DNA of 64,000 nt from Ardenticatenaceae bacterium (GTDB lineage Bacteria; Chloroflexota; Anaerolineae; Promineifilales; Promineifilaceae): assembly GCA_020634495.1 (NCBI GenBank), contig JACKBR010000015.1, positions 31,911 to 95,910 on the forward strand, read 5' to 3'. The position numbers and the translations under genes were made by a program. Each line of letters begins with the position of its first letter. The stretch's first letter is position 1. The notes under the pieces are model-generated. The model saw nothing but the letters and a program-made list of their open reading frames with translations, was not told where the DNA came from and made no database searches. Below, one piece after another: positions 63,301 through 64,000 of the stretch.

Positions 63301-64000
63301 AAGGATTGGGTTAGCAAGGATTGGGTGGCTACGGGCGCGGATGCAGATTCCTCGGCAACCGGTGCGACAAACGTATTGGAAAAAGTGGCAGCCTCCGCTG
63401 CGGCATGAACCTGACGAACGTAAAAAAGGTTGATATTGATGACTTGCAGCAGCGGCGTGGCTAAATAGGAAATGGTTAACAAAATAGCAATAAAACCATA
63501 AATCCAACGGCGGCGGTAAAGCAAGGCAAGAAGCGCCGTTATGACCATAAAGAAGCTGAAAATTGCCAGGTTTGGCAAGGCTTCTCCGGCAGTTTGCACA
63601 ATTTCTTCAACGGGCGGGATGAAGGAGGCAAAAGGTGAGGCGGCGGCAAGGGCGGAAGCGACTGCTTCTTCATCAAACCTATAATCAATGACCAGGCGTA
63701 TATCTGCATCATACCGTTCATCTGCTTCTGGCATGAGCATATCGATTTTTTGGCGCAGGGGCAGGCCATTGGCATCTAGCCATATTTTGCCCTGGCCAGA
63801 AATTTGTTTCAGGATGGGGGAAACTTCATATTCAACACCTATTGATGTGGCTCCAGGGGTTTGGGAGAGCTGTGCCTGCATTTGCTGGCGCACATGCTCA
63901 GCATATTTGAGGCCATTAATTTGGTAGGTGTAGCAGGCAACGGCCGTTGCAAATGGGGCGGCGTCAGATTCACAAGCCTGCACATTTTCTGCAGCGGCCA
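48366..64000 (-). CDS. Giant secreted multidomain protein (over 5200 residues, N-terminus outside window)
   Basis: The frame is open past the right edge, so the true start is not seen. Counting from a GTG at 63983, membrane helices lie at about 135-190 and a hydrophobic block at about 945-1035. Calcium-binding thrombospondin-3-like repeats (DRDGDGLADDAENC, DTDGDGLSDGFEHQ) lie at about 240-350 and 1285-1485. FG-GAP/integrin-like blades (AGDVNGDGLADILIGDPANN) fall at about 1925-2300, beta-helices at about 2360-2530, 3215-3400 and 3475-3660, and propeller-like repeats at 2530-3195. Ig-like domains follow, then cadherin-like repeats at 4760-5035. The end, MNELFVPMFLVP, parallels the smaller neighbour. 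Probably a cell-surface giant adhesin. ACGGCCGT copies are absent from 53.4-58.1 kb. Confidence 0.88.
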   Translation of the reverse strand, partial: AAAENVQACESDAAPFATAVACYTYQINGLKYAEHVRQQMQAQLSQTPGATSIGVEYEVSPILKQISGQGKIWLDANGLPLRQKIDMLMPEADERYDADIRLVIDYRFDEEAVASALAAASPFASFIPPVEEIVQTAGEALPNLAIFSFFMVITALLALLYRRRWIYGFIAILLTISYLATPLLQVININLFYVRQVHAAAEAATFSNTFVAPVAEESASAPVATQSLLTQSLTASAQAFEPDVYCGKGGNADRDGDGLADDAENCLGTNPNLADSDGDAINDGVEVAGFEFGQTISQTWHSNPLDSDTNGDGVNDGIEWAQSGGGAAQNWDIDEDGIPNLYDVDDDGDGVADSRDLSPTSYTEYLSYTNTTPTPPPFFSFPFLSFPIIIQEETPTETVGINITGQYNGYVYVDLQVQPQDQDHLRYGLTPLDWGYDTKGQIQEHNEAPDEDIRLVPMLVVETNLVPDTDLAEGYNVTSYQDTDEDGYREMMMPLFGVGEEGNLEAFHAHMAYGPGTLNTLGEDGVHWRNARIVWLVRGTFDVANDDGTLAQQAVSLHTYEEAATRITGFEVTKSGSFQSAIIGTPSMPNDDRALFQMAFGLSGSFLANKQLNLDEINARFSGANTPIEQKWGITTTMAIDLPALEYAHVEEGMADLNNRIKTFLSDHYAWDTPNTVLIAYELNSGSTNLDDLGQMETSFAANVNLYNVSMRTQRSIHLNMRDGWEPLSGGELSLAVMKRVQPAATTAVNNLSDQYPAVTETELVALTQAMYATWESGRTSILSIDGIDFSSGSSSDQALYEQIYLTPRDRYNDPENINTLPGYLVEVGNFAQKGGGLLLNGAQGGQYLQANASEAANLGITMATVQFVQKADNALKIGLGGSPTFGDSVDWKTFEEEVGNAWYDTDDYNNSKQSVTDGLNAFSILGGATEGASKLAKAGTKIASVLTKAAKFLDVAGKVVGVAALAIDIGLSVTTFILNGDFSGEAIALLIAQIIVAVMLFALSLIPPWIGTVISVLLAIFDLVLSFCEACRNFLGFSSVSGWFSKNLASYFYREQPLTELQTYNYLERDTALADEELGYTVGNRFIISDTFNGVMKVSGTKGIDFSAVKNGAIMGGGYGAVLALSDQIDLVGTIFGGPSKRENLQNSWICGQFVIKNNLNYTGTTCPDKSADYNLDNIPSSANYWNYSNQMQATVTLNKAEHDFAIWLSTKVVAQSRWDASTPIPPVLFGVSPGRIHWTKERILNLPDDLSSDDQDKWELTPIYIDVLPGTVEELWNWGRYEYIMTNHDPDGDGMTTKDEITAWLGSSGYSEMNTFFSSVLNNAYGNNSSSDLDRFLANWDLLESSSLFQIPAFCTTYPSLAGLCDANSSPPWLTVDFDGDGLSDKFEYMNNGTLGTNGYVYDTDGDGLSDGFEHQIGTRIDEKDSDADGLQDNVEVYHPLSNGTWDGGWDIDLPAYGAVGPNGRSTITVRVFSDPLKADTDGDGLSDFAEKENGTSPTGFNRAPRVYLSGQPTAVSPQGISAVYVKPGDPITLNTRLEVYPPYIVTSTMNLDLPGNAFGFPTTTDLNGSRWVPNQGVTFNPRWGFNNNALQPWEYLYATTTSGTASPSSSVVTTATLTLPFGGENQSQEATQRIVVDVENPRFGWMTPIEGELIGGGLTHYVVGGTSSDATTWVNELTLNMPGETIAVTDTESFSPWAYTWELPADGIYTLSGSASDFVGHTSAQDSVEVMIDNSAPTVDVDLEDGAVYGPPQDSSVITITMNGTASENLSGLTRVQISTDGGPWREVWTLSTATVTNTTFTDFTSNFANRATAATWNAVWTLPNVETVQGYHNLRVRAFDQAGNWPVYLDRNIIIDVLPPTDELVNRAYIYEYPHVPANEPHTFEGVANDVGNVPQPSRPVELVGDVDGMEDATIMLGLSNIHENDAGVNVAWIGDFNGDRRGDLLVGLPASADGAGRVAVVYGRSGDWPVPDEQEMLAEAKSSFIGVDGAAVGAQVMPAGDVNGDGLADILIGDPANNRVFLIFGKNTYFGTDVQLDGPQGSNWTVLVPPQGQTIGQYLGAAGDVNGDGYADLLIGATGSADMAYLIMGQTNEWWPSLPINTIAAARIDQAGSAMLNGVGDLDGDFYDEFAVGTNSQLYLFEGKSSFTPRAGTWLTLSSAAESFSSSDLNPEAVGLGDVDGDNIDDFIYSNGSSQVLAFGDDDLLDGSWSTYTYNYGSGFLAAPGDVDNDGLNDILIGNGSDAYLISGSNIGAAQSTISGVADAASAPYAAGADLNSDGSSDLLLVPAAAGSQAAATTAGNSIADLPPTWVPQLPEQTLDTFTGSNTWPSVSGNAYVSGNGDCHGMFPCYSTIQAAVDSLGGYDLIIVQPGVYAPFSIDGNQTFHDYLQIRGTDTDAVIIDGGGSSYAILVSNVDAVKLENMTIRNASYGVQLDNAGVNGHEEEFRRVILNHLLIYDTGSYDIYMSRNSTASVRNSTLSRSSNHVGTYGPADSNIVVEWSNVDGATTPWPITDGGGAVRVNNMIFVNRGGGSNEMGRFFINGEYWSDPWGPQNAYEANSVIAAGSDDQVYLLGAPHWKDASNTYSWRAQFAAAADGNTYKTGAVSGEPMWWNGNAWETVPGSPSQCRLIATHPVNSDLYCLDYSGDSLYKWDGSSWTTVTEDPLPGSGLSLRDMEVDTNGVVHVVGSFSFNSGLGDPCFNYATFSSVSWSCYNSFESGDTVSTIALDGTTPIIGGEFSNEYYQNIASGMLPGVSGPVNDIEIGEDGSIYVAGSFTSTLTYGGDIDQAVPAGLAVWRNSSWTVFPEITPAYGEGTDYWTGGAEAYSIAETAGGELYVTGSWYSFPVDGGDTVKEQFMHWNGTAWERAGLVGNAANNEGIEQVIDSPSGIFVSGDYEWMVLPDDSTLTTQHITLIEFSHEVYSPTTNAWINNNFIGAPMSLGDGASYAGDDFGNLVLLVGGGRTDSFKYDIATGLWSRVTGMNDPVNASAMTKGEDGYVYAVTDGPSSLYRFTGYSWEAVGPTISGASIDDGVTMAYDSHFGTYYVLPGGNGTMMLRYNPAWGSSWVTLPVDRNTPAGIRPGAGLVFVEGEDENKLYTAQGNYIGDTSTAFWMYPLPMPNKIDFTDSIIYAQNGTNWLNLSDPLPEDFNFRVDENSRFFGGTGWTPTNLGSLPTTTDDPFLDADRDIYRLSETGATYTIGYHIYTEPVTATTATGIQAMINTGANRVIVEPGIYEEDIYLVNGVEVIGTNPDWTVIKPLNGSTADALVRAMGSNGASFSRFTLDGENSGVDGFAATGNAANLTLQRARIFDTETGITLDGSDSDVEVAHVTVANNVNGLVATNCASIDVRNSIFAYQSGVGLSHEACAAVQLHTYNLYWANASDFGADADAGAAELFLDPNFVDPMDHDYRTLNFSPVIDAGNPTDPSPPGAGSRADIGYIEQGRVSFYVDDSYCDICINDGLTWQVDAFDNIQDALDAAENALSNLNPNYAAVPQLVVGVAPGTYNEQVTIPSHVLLFGSGPEETIIDAGGSGTAVTFNGVSEAGLRHFTVMNADLGILVGGASNLIDVQRNIIRNNVVGLTVNGRATGQLQYNTLVSNQTGVLADEPGSWVAMMHNIVSGSTTGLMASNNGQIFTDYNLLYNTLNLSGVEVGENDILDVDPLFAGGGTPYRLSENSPALDAASPQATVPQGGGTVADLGYSELLAAPVTLLLGQEDLSTVMGNSGVASVEYGVASVADPTSLVTTTLPTAWLTVTLDSPGETFSYWSLDYTPIDEGLYRFYTRATDMVGNSEEEELEWYDGSFVVDSTPPTVDWLAPTDGASLAAPLELRAQVTDYAAGEFSVDENDVYFEVDGQRYPATWAAEPWDESAGEPRVFRAWISPTLGTYTNVVAGAEDKAGNSTVNSNMNFTLTAVSPEDTTPPTVTVSLPLPNSWVTHTVVFSGTASDLGSGIASVELSLDGGATWRPTTVSGDDWSLTWEGPEELPMVSFPAQVRATDKSGFATVTAFQFSIDEVAPTGLIPVTFSAPEESHFDVITDLEINWQPPIDASGVVTTFLVVDQITDTIPGPANVVSGLTAVHSLNSNGDWYAHLSAMDEAGNANMYHFGPWHVGLNEGLSFASRLQSIVIDGFVDVANNEWRLDSEYLDDDERTYGSEVTYSPAGQQSFLTTWDANNTYLAWRGGFWSLDGELWIYMNSGSGGGTEMIRPLASAPDAVLPFDADYAIQITDPLSGTLYEYSGGWQISAEEWEFAQGSTGDTEIKLPLFGTSDVETLAFGLGDDANVWAIFPATNPLVPATSITPPTGLDAPAADGGWGSYQWDDITAVVNAADNQPLAIGLALSAESPQASQAPWGPGGTLQYVIKINNLEAEAISGQQLVLTAAPDSALIHDSIVGATCSTTNPWDCTLDPLAPGLNTITLTTHLAADLSGMESVTVVASLTDSNIPPEMATEGTVIHQVDGQPPEVDVIAPPFVGLGSNSFQGVASDGDGIGVDYVEVRPQFGSWQRAEGTELWTVDLTVSPFAQHGDTWQFEVRAADQHGQISEPQLVTFTVDLIGPSVSFDSPTELSGSINEIMGTILDVPNSSEAAEVMVQVDDEPWREAILFTPDETSGEQPFLWTWNMPTEDGASHTLRVQTIDLVGNDGSLSPEQLVWVDNVTPVLTVTEVLTEVAMQHYYPGAQIGDPVLAGSVTDGTEVDTVAVWVELPSGESYVDTAVLDQDTDTWAFVPSLEALGNYKLQVRAFDTLGNQTQTEFYALEVFAAPESGPNSFFTPEDTPISFEPLLDDIDIDSDTIFLDAVQDPANGTAVISDGTWIIYTPTLNFNGMEVFTYTASDGQFTDSATVTVTVLPVNDPPVIDSADTILATMDEDGGTLAFSFSGINVDDDTLTWSVDEGMGTAVISNTYGTGNLNADIAYTPELDFGGIDSFRVRLSDGEYTDEVTVQVTVTPTDDAPRAADDYLVIVPNDVGTPISINVLGNDEEVDGQTLQLDGVGTPSGGSSAVLSGNNVLYTPNLSLNETETVTYTVSDGLLTDTAVLHVMMVAGEASGTGGDTVTASGLGDNHAIDVTLTIPADVVSGDDQVTFVLREIAFTGEPPQGTKFASIAFALEPYVNGVLAASPFVLNKPIVLTIEYSDADVAQIGRGDSELMLYTWAGSEWLPDGITLVERDTANNRLVVSIEHLSDFAMFGTDMNELFVPMFLVP

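Overview
The window is bacterial, of moderate GC, and looks like a member of the Chloroflexota (an Anaerolineae-like lineage). That assignment is inference. It rests on lipoproteins with Thr/Pro-rich linkers, giant secreted CSLREA/parallel beta-helix/DUF11/cadherin-like proteins, a MoxR-DUF58-DUF4129 operon, and intergenic DNA full of short-unit inverted repeats. The clearest genome-wide signature is the palindrome ACGGCCGT. A hand count gives about 110 copies, in genes of both strands and in spacers, where one or two would be expected by chance.

Layout. 0-7 kb: a PPC-domain membrane protein, a secreted protein with three DxDGDGVCDTCG repeats, two SAM methyltransferases, a GNAT acetyltransferase and a DUF2207 membrane protein. 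7-13 kb: two beta-propeller lipoproteins (the first apparently cut by an in-frame TGA) and a hybrid histidine kinase with a frameshift. 13-18.5 kb: a truncated lspA remnant, prfC, and a nickel/cobalt ECF transporter (cbiM-cbiQ-cbiO) with a Fur-family regulator. 18.8-25.4 kb: a P-loop kinase, an HprK-like kinase, a 323-bp cassette with inverted ends holding two tandem genes for the same 21-residue peptide, an NTP_transf_5 nucleotidyltransferase, a frameshifted DUF5693 gene and a formylglycine-enzyme-like protein. 25.4-30 kb: an AT-rich orphan gene, then moxR-DUF58-DUF4129. 30-44 kb: ftcD with an M23 lipoprotein, an SDR, a Lit-like membrane protein, a membrane-fused spermidine-synthase-like protein, a GT39-type glycosyltransferase, ribosomal protein L25, an ECF sigma/anti-sigma pair, argH, and two receiver-domain proteins, one fused to a CpaE-like ATPase. 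44-64 kb: two giant secreted adhesin-like proteins. One is 1242 residues; the other exceeds 5200 residues and runs off the right edge.

The most interesting locus is the peptide cassette at 20.87-21.19 kb. Two 21-codon genes differ only at synonymous positions, each has its own ribosome binding site, and they lie between 23-bp inverted repeats. The product carries a YxxPxI motif like the leader recognised by RiPP RRE/PqqD domains and ends in Ser-Ser-His. An HprK-like kinase and an NTP_transf_5 protein, both known companions of phosphorylated lasso-type peptides, flank it. No cyclase, leader protease or PqqD-type protein is visible here, so the system is either minimal or completed elsewhere.

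A second theme is repeat families invading coding sequence. Hairpin elements built of GGAGATT, CAGTAATC and CACAGAGG units supply stop codons and C-termini to adjacent genes and appear in frame inside a glycosyltransferase and a nucleotidyltransferase. A palindrome starting GGTCAATTTTT sits just upstream of the ribosome binding sites of two unrelated genes (cbiO and ftcD).
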